Part shown: positions 50,851 to 63,399 of the stretch, one piece after another
Position numbering within the stretch: position 1 is the stretch's first letter
How the letters are laid out: the number at the start of each line of letters is the position of its first letter
NCBI GenBank assembly: GCA_963971305.1
Contig: OZ020313.1
Location: forward strand, 23,757,260 to 23,821,259
Origin: Arcuatula senhousia
Lineage: Eukaryota; Mollusca; Bivalvia; Mytilida; Mytilidae
Direction of reading: 5' to 3'
Length of the DNA stretch: 64,000 nucleotides
Notes under the pieces: model-generated
What the model saw: the letters and a program-made list of their open reading frames with translations, nothing else
The model's database searches: none
Told to the model about the DNA's origin: nothing
Translations under genes and position numbers: made by a program

Positions 50851-53360
50851 TTCAAGACATCATCAGTTTGGATGAAAGACACAAGAAGGAACATTCTTTG
50901 TTTATATTTAACTGTGAATTTACCCTTTAATTTGGTATTTCATGTACATCTATTTTCATGATGTTATAATAATAAATATGTGTCTGTTGACAATTTTACA
51001 ATGTCATCATCGTATGCATGTATAGCGTCTATTTTCCAAAGGATTTGGAAATATCAGTAAAGATAAGAAATCTTAGGTTTCTTTTGCTTTTAAATAAATT
51101 TTATACAAGTATTGATTAGAAATAAAAGACAAATATTGTCTAGGACAAACTTTCACACCCTTTTAAATTAATCACAGTATTTCAGTTAATAAATGTTCAT
51201 CAAAGTCACATTTTATATGTCAGTTTATCTTTTGAAAACCGGTTAGCTGAAAGTAAAATCTTTAATTCTATATTCATATGTTACAAATGATTGGGGTTGG
51301 GTTTCTCTGAAGAAAACGTATCTTTCGATTTTATCTTTGGAACACTTCTTGAGTCATTTTCAGTTGCTTCCTCAACTTCAATCGTGTCCTCAAATGTCTA
51401 CATGGCAAAGGAGTAAAGACATTATTGACAAAATCTACCCATGACTTTTACAAAAATGTGTTCAGTTATGCCTGAACTCTTCATATCTGAAAGTTGATAA
51501 TGATAATACTCACATTTCTCATTAAGTCGTGAAATCAAAAATGTCATTATTGCAGAATTTTTAATTTTACACTGCTTTCCTGGTAGACTTTGTCGAAAAG
51601 AATATTGACCCAATTTGTCTTACATCATTATGTTTTACAGCTTCCTTTTTGACCAGTTACCGTAAAAACTGCTTGAGTTACTCTGAAAACTATACGTGTT
51701 AAAATTCGAAAATGTGCGAAAATGAGGTATTATAATTTGATATTGAAATCAACTCTTTTTGTCAATGTCTTAAGTGATAACAGTGTGTAAAATAGTTAAT
51801 ATACTAATTTTGAAATGAGTTGGATTTGATCAACATGGAAAGAAAATTAAACAATTTTCGTAAATTTTGTCATAACAATCTTCGTGCAGTTAAGCAACAA
51901 CGTTTTAGCCTTTGTTTAAATTGGTAACATGCTCAGAATAGATGCTCAGTGTTAGACCACTGTACTACCTTAAAACAAGAATTGCTGACTTGTTTACGAT
52001 TATGATAGCATTATTAGGGAGGTAGATAATTAGATATAATAAATATTAATTTATATATGTATATATTTCGATATATTGTGACAAATAATTTGAAAATTTC
52101 AATCACGAATTCTCGTAATTAGATCTTACTTGGATCAATACCTTAAGCAATGCAACCAAACATAAAGTCTTAGCTGAAACAATTTAACATTTACCAGAAT
52201 CATCTTTTGTGAATTTTGATCAGAATTGATCATTCTTATAATTTCAGAATAAATTTTCCGGTTAACATTGAACAAAAGAACGTGAGTGCTAACTAGAACT
52301 GAAAGAAGAGTATAAATAATATCTTCAAGATCAGGAAATTAATTTCTTTCTGTATTACATAAAATATCAGTAAGCCCTGATGATAAATTAAATTAGTATC
52401 CAACGTCTTCGTATCTGTAAAGATAATACAATCTTTTAAGAAATTTTTTGATGATTAAAAACTCTTGGATGACTTTCAACCAACCAGAGAATCTCTCTCT
52501 TTTGCATGTTTGATCGACTGACAGCAGCAATCCATATCAGGTAAGGGTCTTTGATATTCTAGATAGTGACAATCTGTTATGAATAGGTTTTATCAAGTCA
52601 CCAATAAGTCAGCCGAACCAAAAGGTAAGAAAATCTTTGTAAAAATTAGAAACCAACTATAGAAATTTTTATTGTTTATTTTTTTATTTTTTTGGGGGGT
52701 CAGGATTACATTTTTAATTAATTTTATTTTACATTTAAAAATGAAATAATTATGATAAGATTTCTGTAACAAAAGTTAGTAAGTGAATTCAATAAGTCAT
52801 TGTGCCTTAGGTAACTCTGAAAACTAGACGTGTGAAAATTCGAAAATGCGCGAAAATATGGTATTATAATTTGATATGGATATCATCTCTTTTTTTCAAT
52901 GCTTTAAGTGATAACCGTGCGTAAAATAATCACGTTTTACTTATTGTTTTATTTTGTTCTTTTCGGAGTTCGAACCATCGGGTATAAGGTCAATACTCTT
53001 CTTATTTTCAAAGCATGATCAGTTTTCATGTGGATAGAATTATTGTATATATTTTGTTATATATCATTTGACTGAATCACGTTGTTAAAATCAGGTGTGG
53101 GCAACCCATTTTATTAGATTCAAGCTTTACAATAAAATAGCTTTTGTGTGCATTCGATGTTGATGCTTGCTTTTGAATGTGTTTGCTTTGAAATCAACAA
53201 TCTTTAAATAAGCTATTTTGCCTTAAGCATACTTCTTTTTAATTCTCTATCTAAAAAGCTGTTTCCGTTTCTTTTACAGTTATGAACTTTTACGCGTTTG
53301 AATTAAGTTCATTGTAGTAGGAAGTTGAAGTTTAAAAGAAATGTCTCAAGAAACAACTTT
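50851..53360. other. AT-rich interval, no gene seen
   Basis: A repeated block, ctctgaaaactatacgtg-taaaattcgaaaatg-cgaaaat at about 51683-51760 and again at about 52810-52925, is the only structure I can point to. No coding region recognised. Confidence 0.45.
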
Positions 53361-53479
53361 AAGACCAAGGTTATATAAAAGTCTTATATTAGTCCCCAAG
53401 AATCAAAATTGTGTTAGACGAAATAAATAGTGATTGGTATGATTAATGTTTGGCTGGTTGTTTTATTGTGATGATCACC

Positions 53480-53620
53480 TCAATACCTATCATGTCTTAA
53501 AAGCAAGTGGTGGTTTGTGCTACTCCCAGGCCCCAAGACCACAATGGAAGAGTGAGGTTTTGGGCCACAAGATCTGGTTAAATCCATCATTTGTTTTTCA
53601 AATGATATTACCAAGTTTGG
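53480..53620 (+). repeat. retroelement-associated 3' repeat, copy 1
   Basis: It shares cacaatggaagagtgaggtt, ctggttaaatccatcat and ataccaagttt-gatcattg with the copies at 54400 and 62105. It follows a degraded match to the C-terminal RT segment at about 53365-53430. Confidence 0.55.
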
Positions 53621-53750
53621 ATCATTGTTATCTTTAAATTCTCTATTATTTCTGCATGTTTTGTCTTTCTCTTGGGTATTGGAGACTGATCCTCTAATTT
53701 CAGTAGCTTTGTTTTAACCTTTATTTCTTATATAGAGACATGATATAAAA

Positions 53751-54290
53751 GTCCAATTTGGTGGATTTATGTAGCAGATTATCAGTATCAGATGGGCATT
53801 ATTTGTGCACAGTTGCTTGCTGGTTTATTTAAACATACATATGAAGTGCACCTCCTGCAATTACTTCTGGACAAAAAGGACTTTTGACTTTACTTATCCT
53901 TACACCTCAATTCCCGTTCTATATACTTTAACCTGAAATTATGTTATTAAGATCAAGTTTGTGACTAGCTGTATTCTATTTCATCATACGTGGACAGTGA
54001 TTTTATGAAAGTGTATTTTCCCCGGTGGTTATCTCAGTACAAAAAATTACGATAAAAGAAACGATTTTGATTTTAAAATTATTAATTTTCCTATTCCGGG
54101 AAGTAACATACCAACATCACCTGCATATGGTGTCTTTATTTCACAGGGCTTGTTCACATTGTTCAGATTTTTTTTATCCGACAACACTTGCTCCATTACC
54201 GACTATTAGACCAAGGTTATACGAAAGCACGTCTCATACGATCTCTAAAGAATCTTTCTTTGTTATCTGCCACTGGTAGAAAAATTCAAT
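53751..54290 (+). pseudogene. decayed reverse transcriptase fragment (retroelement ORF), copy 1
   Basis: 53789-53887 reads QMGIICAQLLAGLFKHTYEV and then HLLQLLLDKKDF-stop, a degraded form of the RT block usually seen as PMGTNCAPLLADLFL. About 54030-54150 reads STKNYDKRNDFDFKIINFP and SPAYGVFISQ, the segment after the catalytic region. 54205-54240 reads QGYTKARLIRSLKN. Frames change several times, and the segment that should hold YxDD (53888-54030) has stops and no such motif. The class is not certain; I favour a Penelope-like or other non-LTR retroelement common in bivalves. Confidence 0.65.
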
Positions 54291-54399
54291 ATCATGTTAG
54301 ACGAATTGGTTAGTTCTTGCTTTGATTAGTGTTTGGCTGGTTGATGTATTGAGATGATCGCCTTAGCATCCCTATTATGTCTTCACAAAACTGATGTGT

Positions 54400-54530
54400 T
54401 TTGTGAAACTACCGGACCCAAAGATTGCAATGTAAGGGGGAGGTTTCGCGCGCCTTAAAACCTGGTTTAACCCACCATTTCTTTTGAAATGCCTGTACCA
54501 AGTCAGGACCATTGCGGTCTTCAATTTTTC
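54400..54530 (+). repeat. retroelement-associated 3' repeat, copy 2
   Basis: It contains aacctggtttaacccacc, tgcctgtaccaagtcagga and ccattgcggtcttcaattt, following copy 1 of the RT fragment in the same orientation. Confidence 0.65.
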
Positions 54531-54806
54531 CGGTATGTCTTCCTTGTTTTGTCTCGTCTTATGGACATTTGAGATTGATTCACCAAATTCGGTAATTTTG
54601 TTTTTTATCTTTATTTGAATTTTTAACAAAATTGAGTCAAAATAATCATACTGTTTTTGACACAATTGGAATAAAATATGAGCGACTATATGGGCAAAAA
54701 TGTTTTTATGCAATGTGTACGAAGTAAGTATCTACTATCCATTTAGATATGTTGTGGATTACATAGTTAGACTTACTTAGTCATCAATGAGTTTAAGAAA
54801 AGGAAT

Positions 54807-55195
54807 AGATATACAGAAGACCAAATAGTTGACATGCTCAATTTTCTTATCGACAACATATTTATTCAGTTTGCAATTGTTGGACGTGTTTTTCAACAAA
54901 TAAAAGAGATTCAAACGGGCCTAATTGTGCCCCTTCGCCTGCTGATTTGTTTTTACATTTATATGAAGCAGAATTCTTACAATCTCTTCTAGACAAAAAA
55001 GATCGTAGAGTCTTCGTTTCACAGTTGATTCGTTACCCTAGAGCTCGTGGGATTACATCGATTTCCTTGACAGAGCGTCACATTTGACACAGACGTTGCT
55101 GACACAAGGTTATGTTGTTCCATGGTTGCTGTCGTCACTCAAGAAATTTTACGGTTGACATCGTTGACTTGTAGACAAATATGGGATTTCTATAT
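54807..55195 (+). pseudogene. decayed reverse transcriptase fragment, copy 2, with catalytic region deleted
   Basis: 54807-54919 reads RYTEDQIVDMLNFLIDN through VFQQIKEIQTG. After a -1 frameshift at 54917 it continues GPNCAPSPADLFLHLYEAEF and LLDKKDRR. It then passes directly to VFVSQLIRYPRA and, after stops, QGYVVPWLLSSLKKFYG and LVDKY (to 55195). The stretch between KKDRR and VFVSQ that normally carries the YxDD active site is missing. Confidence 0.7.
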
Positions 55196-55199
55196 TTCA

Positions 55200-57345
55200 A
55201 TTGAGTGCAGATATAGAAATTTGTTTTTTTTTCTTTTGAAATATGTAGAATTCTTGAATTTACCGGAGTTTTTTTTGCCAAAAAAAAGTCTTTCATGAAC
55301 GTCTTTTAGTTATGTAATCCCTTAAGTTGATATGAAAATATTGGTTTGGAACAAAATTGCATGTTCTTTTTTTTTTGCAGATTGGCTGTTAATATTGTAA
55401 TCGTGATATTTGAGCGTTAAATTGTACTCTCTACCCATCGACAAGTGGTATAATAACAATGACTTTATATCGTTTTGAAGATATACGCTCCTTTTATATC
55501 TTTTGCATATATTTGACAGGTTATAATGGCCTCAAAAGAAGATAGGTTCTGGAAAGGACAATTGATAAGTTAAATATATTAATTTTGAAAAATCACTTCG
55601 AGCATATAAGACAGAAAATGCAGTATACATAAAAAAATACTATACATATAGTACAATTTTATATGATTTCGGCTCGAAACAGGTAAAAGCTCAAAGGCCT
55701 CCGAGTTTTCATTTACCCAACCCTCATCGAGTTACTTTATACAAAAAAAGGTATATAAACTGACAAACTTCATCATGATATGCATAAACTGTGATGATAT
55801 TAAATGAATCTTCGTGCTCTACAAGCTCCATGAATTGTGTAACTTTTAGACTAAAAGCGCTGCACAACCCTGTTTTATGACTCTAATATTTGATTTAGTT
55901 CAGGTTCTCACGAAATTTTCAGTTTTTATATAATATAAGCTAATTAGGTCAGTAAGGACAATGAAAAGACGTGGTATTAATTGAAAATCTTTTGAGCAAT
56001 CTGATTGTATACAGTGTAAGATAATATGTTACATACTTTTATGACTTTGACCTTATAAAAGTCTCTACAGCTTTAGAGAATATACTACTGTTTAAATAAA
56101 TAAAAATACTCACCTAAGCTACCTATCGTAAAAAGCTGAAAAACTTAGAACATACCAACATTTTTTTTTCATTTATCAAATGCATTTGTCAAAGTATTGA
56201 ATTTCACTTAAATTATTTCAATTTGTTAAAACAAACACGAACAAGTCATGAAATGTACATATGACATGTACAAGTTAAAACGATGGGGCTCGCAAAGGGA
56301 ACTTCCTACAGGCCACATGGTCAATTTAAAAAAGGTTCTTTGGGGTTGATTTTAAGGAAAATTTTATAGAATTTCCAGATATTTTTTTATGTATGCTTCG
56401 AGGTAAACTATTAAGTCACCAATTAGAATCTTTCAGGTTGCAGACCTGTTACGACTTAAGTTTGCTTGTTGATTACTGCTCGGTTGATTTTGTGTGTGTT
56501 TTTTTGTGTTTCTTCGTTCTGTTCTCGTTTGTGCTTACTGGTTTTGTCGTTGCCTATTTGGAATTTTGACACTTGAATGCCCCATAAGTGCCTCTTTGCT
56601 TATATGTGGGAGCCTCAACAATGTTTCGTTTGTAGGATTTTTCAATGGTCCTAAACACAGATGTTGTGTCTCTGTATATCTGAATTTTGTTTCTATCCTT
56701 TTGTCTGATGTTATCGGATCAAGTTGAATACATAAGTTTTTCGCACCATTTTTGGATACATTTTGATTTTCTCGATTTCTGCAATAGAATAATCAAAGTA
56801 TTTTCAATGGCCAAATTTGATTGCCTTCAAATTGATAACATAAAAAACTGAGAAAAAAGAATCAGAGAATGACAGTTTTGGATTTACATGCGTGTCAATA
56901 AAAGACATATTTACATGTACTAGGAATTGTAAATGTATGTAAATGTAAGGACATATCAACTACGAATTGTTGTCGCTGTTGTTAGAATTTTCAAAGTTAA
57001 CAAGTTAAAAATTATTGCCTTTCGAGGGTGGGAAAATAGGAATATATAGATTTCCAGCATGAAATACAAATTAAACCCCAAAAAAACAAAAACAAAAACA
57101 GAACAGCTTGCTGAATATGATTAAAACCCCACTAGTTCCGCCCAAACGTCAAACCTTTTATAAATGCTACTTCTCCTAGAAATTTTCTTGATCTTCTACA
57201 TATTCTAAACGTATCTATATATCCTGAATGTATTCTGGCGTAGAATTTGATATTTTGCGAGTATGGCCTTTTAAGCGGGCTGCAGTGAGAATCCATTTAT
57301 CGAACTCTACAAATGTATTGTTCACCCAATATACGGACAACTTTT
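55200..57345. other. AT-rich interval, no gene seen
   Basis: A T-rich open frame at 56494-56727 has Cys-rich translation but no splice context. I cannot support a gene here. Confidence 0.4.
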
Positions 57346-57349
57346 TCTT

Positions 57350-57520
57350 CCCTTCTGAAGGAGTAGCAATGCTTCTAGGGACCATCCTCGAAAAGGGTGT
57401 TTAGAGATAGTCGAAAAATAAGTCCATGAATTTTCACCCTTTATGAGAATCGATCGATTAACCTCTATGCTAGTAGTCTAACGAGTTAACCAGTTCACCA
57501 TTAGCTCACAATAAATGTGG
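57350..57520 (-). repeat. tRNA-related SINE-like repeat
   Basis: On the minus strand an A-box-like TGGTGAACTGG (57490-57500) is followed about 35 nt later by a B-box-like GATCGATTC (57447-57455), the internal promoter layout of tRNA genes. It is similar to 32350-32512. Confidence 0.6.
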
Positions 57521-57543
57521 CATAATGAACATATTTATACATT

Positions 57544-57653
57544 GAATGCATTTTTTTGTAATTTTATCGGTGTGTAAAAGCATGGACCCAAGCACATTGT
57601 TGCACCAAGGTCCACGCTTTTACACACAATTAAAACAACAAATTATTGCATTC
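57544..57653. repeat. 110 bp hairpin element
   Basis: gtgtgtaaaagcatggacc (57570-57588) is the reverse complement of 57609-57627 with one mismatch. The outer flanks gaatgca and tgcattc are also inverted, so the whole unit can fold as one interrupted stem. MITE-like. Confidence 0.65.
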
Positions 57654-57654
57654 A

Positions 57655-59400
57655 AAATATATATTTACATTCCGTTAAAATATTTAAATGTTTAAACAGA
57701 TTAATTGATAAGATTGCACAAAATGCATTGTCTATTTTTTTTAAATTACTCCATGTTAGTCCTTGTCAAGGTCCCACGTGCTGCTGGGTTTCATCGAGAA
57801 ATGAAACTTCATCACCGAAGTACTATTAACCAATCGAAATCGCCATTATAAATACAAAACAAAAGGAATGTAATTATGTAGAGTATTTATTTGTAAGTTG
57901 TGGCTTATATTTGTTTTAATTTTTTTAGACAGATAAAAAACCAAGCATTCAGAAAGCTGCAAATAAACAACGATGTATAGAGGTCACGTAACTTGTCACC
58001 GTATAGTGGTATCTTGAATACTCTACACACAATATTTCCCAAGGGAACTTGATCGACTGTCCCCTTTCCCTTTTAATCCTCTACTGATATTGTACACTCT
58101 TTAACATTTATTCTATATCGGCCAAGGAAACAGGAAGTTGGAGACAAAACTAATATCTGCAACAACGCTTGCATCCGATTATCTCAAAATTGTTTTTTCC
58201 TTTATAGATGAAAAAGTAATATTACTTTCTATTATTAGAAAATTGGAAATTTAGGAATTGTCTTTTTTTTTGTCGTAGTATGGTACTTTAATTACCAGTG
58301 TTAATATTTTGGATATATTATCAGGGATGGTTAAGGATACTTCGTATTAGCAAAGTTGTTAATCTTGTGCTAAATTGGAAAAGTTTGAATGAATCGAAAT
58401 AACTAAATTATTAAACCAATGGGTTATATGAAATAAAAATAATATATTAAAAAGACGTAGTAATAACATAAGTGTGATTTAGTTTTGGAAATGATATGTT
58501 CAGAGATCTTGACAGACTTTCTGACGCATGTTACATGCGTAATGAAATGTGGAGCTACATGTGTACTAAACACATGTAATCGTAATTAAATTTAAATGGA
58601 TTACTCCTAGCAAACCTTGTGTGGTTTGTAGCGTCATTAACAACAGAACAAATGTCCCACAAAATAAAACCTTTTGCCAATACATAAATAAGGAACAACC
58701 AAGAAAGGGATGAGATTATGTACGTTGTGCAGATAAAAGAGATAAACCAAACAATTGACTTCAGAATACATCAAGACTTATAGAATTTTCTGCAGGCATG
58801 CCAATTAAAGCAACAAGGTTTTGCCAATTAGTAATTCTGTCATCTATCTCATATATAGTTCAATTACAACATAATTTCTAATAAAATTCAAATTTTATCA
58901 AATTGAATTTAAATTAGTATTCTAGAAAGAGTTGGAACTTCGTAACCTTAACCATTAGTAAGTGAAGTTGCTTTTTTTATATACAACTTCGTTTTAAGAA
59001 TGAAAATGATAAAGTACTGAATAGTTCCGCATTTTTAAAAATAATATATTATATCTAGATTTTAAACTGATTAGGTACAAATTTCTAAGCGACAAATTTT
59101 AAACTACTTCTGGTGAGAGTTTTATCCAGATATATTTTCTCACAAATGTTGTGGTGTAATATTAAACTAAACATTATTTTGAAAATCCCTGTCAAAAAAA
59201 AGCATTTACAGAGGGGGTGAATTTCTTAAATAAAAGCTTAACCGAAAATGTTAAGACTCGGAGGTATTTCTTATATAAAATGGGTTAAAGCAGACACAGG
59301 TTTTCCTCAAGAGATACATTGAATAGTAGATACAACAATATTCGTGATCTCAAATACATTATTACAACCACAGGGACTTGCACCCCTCAATTAATATTTT
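57655..59400. other. AT-rich interval, no gene seen
   Basis: No coding region, RNA gene or clear repeat that I can support. Confidence 0.4.
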
Positions 59401-59404
59401 GTAA

Positions 59405-59655
59405 GGGACCGGCCATTCAGCTTGTAAAGAGTGGATTATCTTTTTCTAAAAAATATTTTGAAACTGATTTGCGATGAAAATATTCTGGCAGCACAGACCA
59501 AGATAAAATAAAAATATTCTGAAGAAGGATTATTGCCATCAAAATAGTGTTGATATTGAAAAAAGAATAGTCTGTCTCGACACCTTTAAAATATATATAT
59601 TCTGACCAGAACAAAAACCAAGGTCCCCCATTCAATTTATATGCTCAGTCCCTTA
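59405..59655. mobile_element. MITE, copy 2 of 3
   Basis: It is related to 49728-49970: gggaccggccattcagcttg, gcgatgaaaatattctggc, tctgaccagaacaaaaacca. The terminal inverted repeats are degraded. Confidence 0.6.
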
Positions 59656-59659
59656 GATT

Positions 59660-61325
59660 CAATATTCAATATTAAAAATCGCATGCTACATTGGCCTAGC
59701 AAAATATTAAAAGAGATGACCAAAAGTGATGATTACAACAGAGTTTTAGACGACAAATACCTAACAATGTCCAGTTGGCCAACAGTTTCTTCGATCAATA
59801 TTTACTAGGACAAAATCCAGCCTAGATGAAGTTACAGATTAGTTTGAGAATTAAAGTGTTATTTATTTCATTAAGTGAGGATTTCGATTCTTTAGTGACC
59901 GAATAAAACCTTACAAAATGAATAAAGACAGTGTGCTATTAGGTCAAAAGTACAGTGGGTGTCCTAAATGAATGGGTCAACCTATTTATATAGGAGTGTA
60001 AAAGTGTAATAAATCATAAAAAAATCATGCAACCCCCAAAATATGTTGTCTACGGTATTCAAACTTCAAATAGTAGAAGAAAAAGGAGTAAATTTCAAAC
60101 ATTCTAGACAAAATAGCAAATTTCTATGTCATTTGTGCAGACATGTAGTCGCTATCTGCCATACTGTAACTATTGTATCAACATAAGACAAAATCCCGTT
60201 AAAAACTCCCATAACTCATCGTCCTAATCATCTGTACAGTTTTCTCATATAAGACAGCGTTCTTGCCTTAAATTTGTTAAGCACGCTTTTCTACCTTTTC
60301 TGAAACTTTCCTCTTATTTTGATAGTGTGTTACAAAGTATATAAGGCCATCGGTATAAAATAGAATTCAAACTTCTGTTTGCTTCTTTAATATTCAACAT
60401 TCTTCGACACCTTACTATTTTCATTCAAATGCTACTGATTGAAATATGCATATACAGCATAAAAAATTAACAGGTAATGTATTTATCCGTCTTGTTGTTT
60501 GTACATTGAAACCACTGGGTCAGTAATCACTTTTGGTGGGCCTGAGGTTCCCGTTAGTATACTACATTGGCCTAACATCAGACTATCGCGAATTTTGCCA
60601 ATTATCTGGGTGTTTTTTTTTAACTTTAAAATTCTAAATTTTTAAAAAAATATTCCGATTGCTTAAATTCAAAATTGTTCAAAACACCAACGTTCTTTAC
60701 TTTTAATGCACATTGTCAATATCATGTTCGTTCGGTATTTTCTAAAATATGAATTTTTGATAGAAATTTTGTATTTTAGGGATTATTGATAAAAGGCGAG
60801 AATTTAATTGCTAGTATCAATTACGGCAAAATTAAATTGTAACCTTAACAAGTTGCTTCCCCTAGTTTTTGAAAACCAACTTGAAAACATGTAATACCAA
60901 CATCATTGTACAATGCATATTGGCCTTTTAAAGATTACTACGTTGCCTGATTTTCAATTGATAACCTTTAGTCTTGTCGTTGATGTATTAACCAGATTAT
61001 CTAAATTAAGGTCTTTTATAAACTTAATTGTCCAGATGTTTCAATATCAAACACTTCCTTGCAGATTTATCTTTCCATAAACCTGTATTTTTGGATCTGT
61101 GGTGAGCTTTAAGGCATGATTGTACCAGGGAAATTGCTAGGTTCTTTAATTTAATGTTTAATGTTAAAAGATATGGATATAAACATTCTTGCGAAATTGA
61201 TACTTGGAAATTTATTTATTTGTTTACTTGCTAATTATTCGTTGAATCCGGTTTTCCGATCTCAATAAGTTTGTTAAGAGACGTTTTAATTAATAGTTTT
61301 CGAAACGCTGTACTTAAGGTCATTG
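59660..61325. other. AT-rich interval, no gene seen
   Basis: No coding region, RNA gene or clear repeat that I can support. Confidence 0.4.
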
Positions 61326-61354
61326 AAAATTGTTTATCTGTGTTTACAATTACC

Positions 61355-61500
61355 TTATTTTAGTATATTGCATATACTTAGGTAGATTTTTTTATGCATA
61401 TTGCATATACTCCGGTATATTATTAGCAATTTGCATATACTCATGTATTATTTTTGCATATCGAGAATTTTCTGGTATTTTGGCAAATTGTGAATCTCAT
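61355..61500 (+). repeat. short degenerate tandem repeat
   Basis: Three to four units of ttgcatatact-ggtat-tttttt spaced about 37-45 bp. Confidence 0.5.
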
Positions 61501-61729
61501 ATTTTGTGCAAAGTGCAGAATTTATTCTCTTGTATTTTTGTACATTTACACTGACTTGTTATTTCTTCTTTATAAGACAAAAATACAGGGCGTTTATGTA
61601 ATCGTTCAAGTTGAATAAAAGTAAAACTAAATTATATAAAATAACATGTCTAGCTTATCATGTATTTTTATAAATAAAGGTAATAACAAAACTTACGAAC
61701 TTGAATGATCAATCTCATATTCCAGAGAA

Positions 61730-61870
61730 AATAACAAAAAACGAATCAGTCATACCGGAGAATTGGTGGATTGCAATGGTCCTGACTTGGTACAGGCATT
61801 TCATACGAAATGGTGGGTTCAACCAGGTTCTTTGGCACCAAACCTCCCTCTTTCATTACGATCTTCAAGT
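61730..61870 (-). repeat. retroelement-associated 3' repeat, minus strand copy
   Basis: It contains ggtcctgacttggtacaggc and aaatggtgggttcaaccagg, the reverse complement of the modules at 53.5 and 54.4 kb. Confidence 0.65.
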
Positions 61871-62104
61871 CCATAATATATATAGTTACATAGAATAGTG
61901 TGACACTCTAAAATTTGCTTAACCCATAATATATAGTTACGTAAAATAGTGTGACACTGTAAAAGTTTCTTGGAATTACATTTTATAAGTCGAACATAAA
62001 AGGACATGTAGGATATGAAAATTATCATGAACAAAATACAGAAGCTTTTGTCTGGAACTTTGTTGAAATTCTTATTTAAGAGAAACACAAAACGAGAAGA
62101 ATTA

Positions 62105-62215
62105 AAGACCGCAATGGTCCTGACTTGGTACAGGCACTTCCAAAGAAGTGGTGGGTCAAACCAGGTTTTATGGCGCCAAACCTCTCTCTTCCATTGCGAT
62201 CTTAGGATCCGGTAA
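62105..62215 (-). repeat. retroelement-associated 3' repeat, second minus strand copy
   Basis: It has the same module as 61730 (accgcaatggtcctgacttg, gtgggtcaaaccaggtttt), about 375 bp apart and in tandem. Confidence 0.65.
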
Positions 62216-62239
62216 TGACCATTGAAAACAACATAGTTG

Positions 62240-62410
62240 TGAGACACAATAGGGATATTGAGGTGATCATCTCAGTACAGCAGACCAGTCACACAATAAT
62301 TAAAACAATTAATCATTATATCTTTTAACCCAATTTTAAATTTTTCTACTAGTGGATGATAACGGAGAAAGAATTTTTTTAGGGATCGTATGAGACGTAT
62401 TTTCTTATAG
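62240..62410 (-). pseudogene. C-terminal RT segment relic, minus strand
   Basis: On the minus strand it carries acgtctcatacgatccct and, further on, a tgagatgatcacctcaatat stretch, matching 54220-54360 in order. This is the 3' end of the same retroelement ORF followed by its 3' repeat. Confidence 0.55.
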
Positions 62411-62924
62411 CTCTGCTCCAAAAGTCGGTCACAAAATCGGTGTCTGATCAAAAAATCTGTGAAATGTGTGCAAGCTCTGGCATATCGAATAAGTTGTGAA
62501 AATCAAATATAAATGATATTTAACAATTGGTTATCTTTCAACGCCCCTGTATTTGCGCTCTAAGCAATTATCACATGGAAGAGGGAAAAAAACCTGTATT
62601 TTTATATTATCGCTTATGGATAATTACTCTTGCGAAATTGATACTTCACCACATATGTTTTGTTTGCTCGATATTTTTTCGGTCAAACCGTGTACAATGA
62701 CTGTTTCATCGTACCTATAAATTTTCCCGTACTATGCCTAAAAAGGTTCTGCAAAATTCCTTAAGAAATTCATCAGATTTTTTTTACGCTGTTGTCTATG
62801 TGACTATGGTTATAAGGAATATACATCTCTAAAATGTTTTGCTTTCGATATCAATCACTAGTATTTAAAAAATCCAGAATTGTGTTCGTCGTCGCTTGTT
62901 GTATTAAGATTCCTTTATTGTATT

Positions 62925-63040
62925 ACCTTATCCTAAAATCGCAATGGAAGTGGGATGTTTGGCTCCATCAAACATGGTTTAACCCACCAATATTTTGACA
63001 AATGCCCGAACAAAAAATGGCCATTGCAATCTTCCATAAA
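62925..63040 (+). repeat. retroelement-associated 3' repeat, + strand copy
   Basis: It contains aaaatcgcaatggaagtggg, catggtttaacccaccaa and ggccattgcaatcttcc, a diverged copy of the same module. Confidence 0.55.
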
Positions 63041-63260
63041 TCTGGTGTTTAACTGACTTGGTATTTTTTTTCCCAATTGAAAAGCAAAAAAAGCTCATCA
63101 TGGCTGTGTTTGTAAATTTGAAAGGCCATCCAAACTAATGTCATGATATAAACATGATATGTGATATTTTTTTTTGTGGCTTAAAACATTAAATGAACAG
63201 AGATGTTCTTGTCATTTTGAAAGGGGTTTGTTTGGAGATGCCTGATTATATTGTTATTAA

Positions 63261-63393
63261 GGGCCGGTTTATAGCAGAAATCCTTCAGAAAATGTTTTTC
63301 TTACCATGTGCTGCCAAAATCTTTTTTCATCAAATATTATTTTCAAAATAATTTTAAGGAAAAAACCAAGGCCCACCTTCAAGTTAAATGGTT
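63261..63393. mobile_element. MITE, copy 3 of 3 (internally deleted)
   Basis: It has gggccggtttatagcag at the left and ccaaggcccaccttcaagttaaatggt at the right; part of the interior of the 49728 copy is missing and the order of words suggests rearrangement. Confidence 0.45.
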
Positions 63394-63399
63394 GATCAC

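Noticed and set aside
53446..53637. 63-codon frame and similar frames at 54375-54713 and 61819-62247
   Set aside because: They fall on the retroelement-associated 3' repeat module, mostly antisense or out of frame with the RT fragments.
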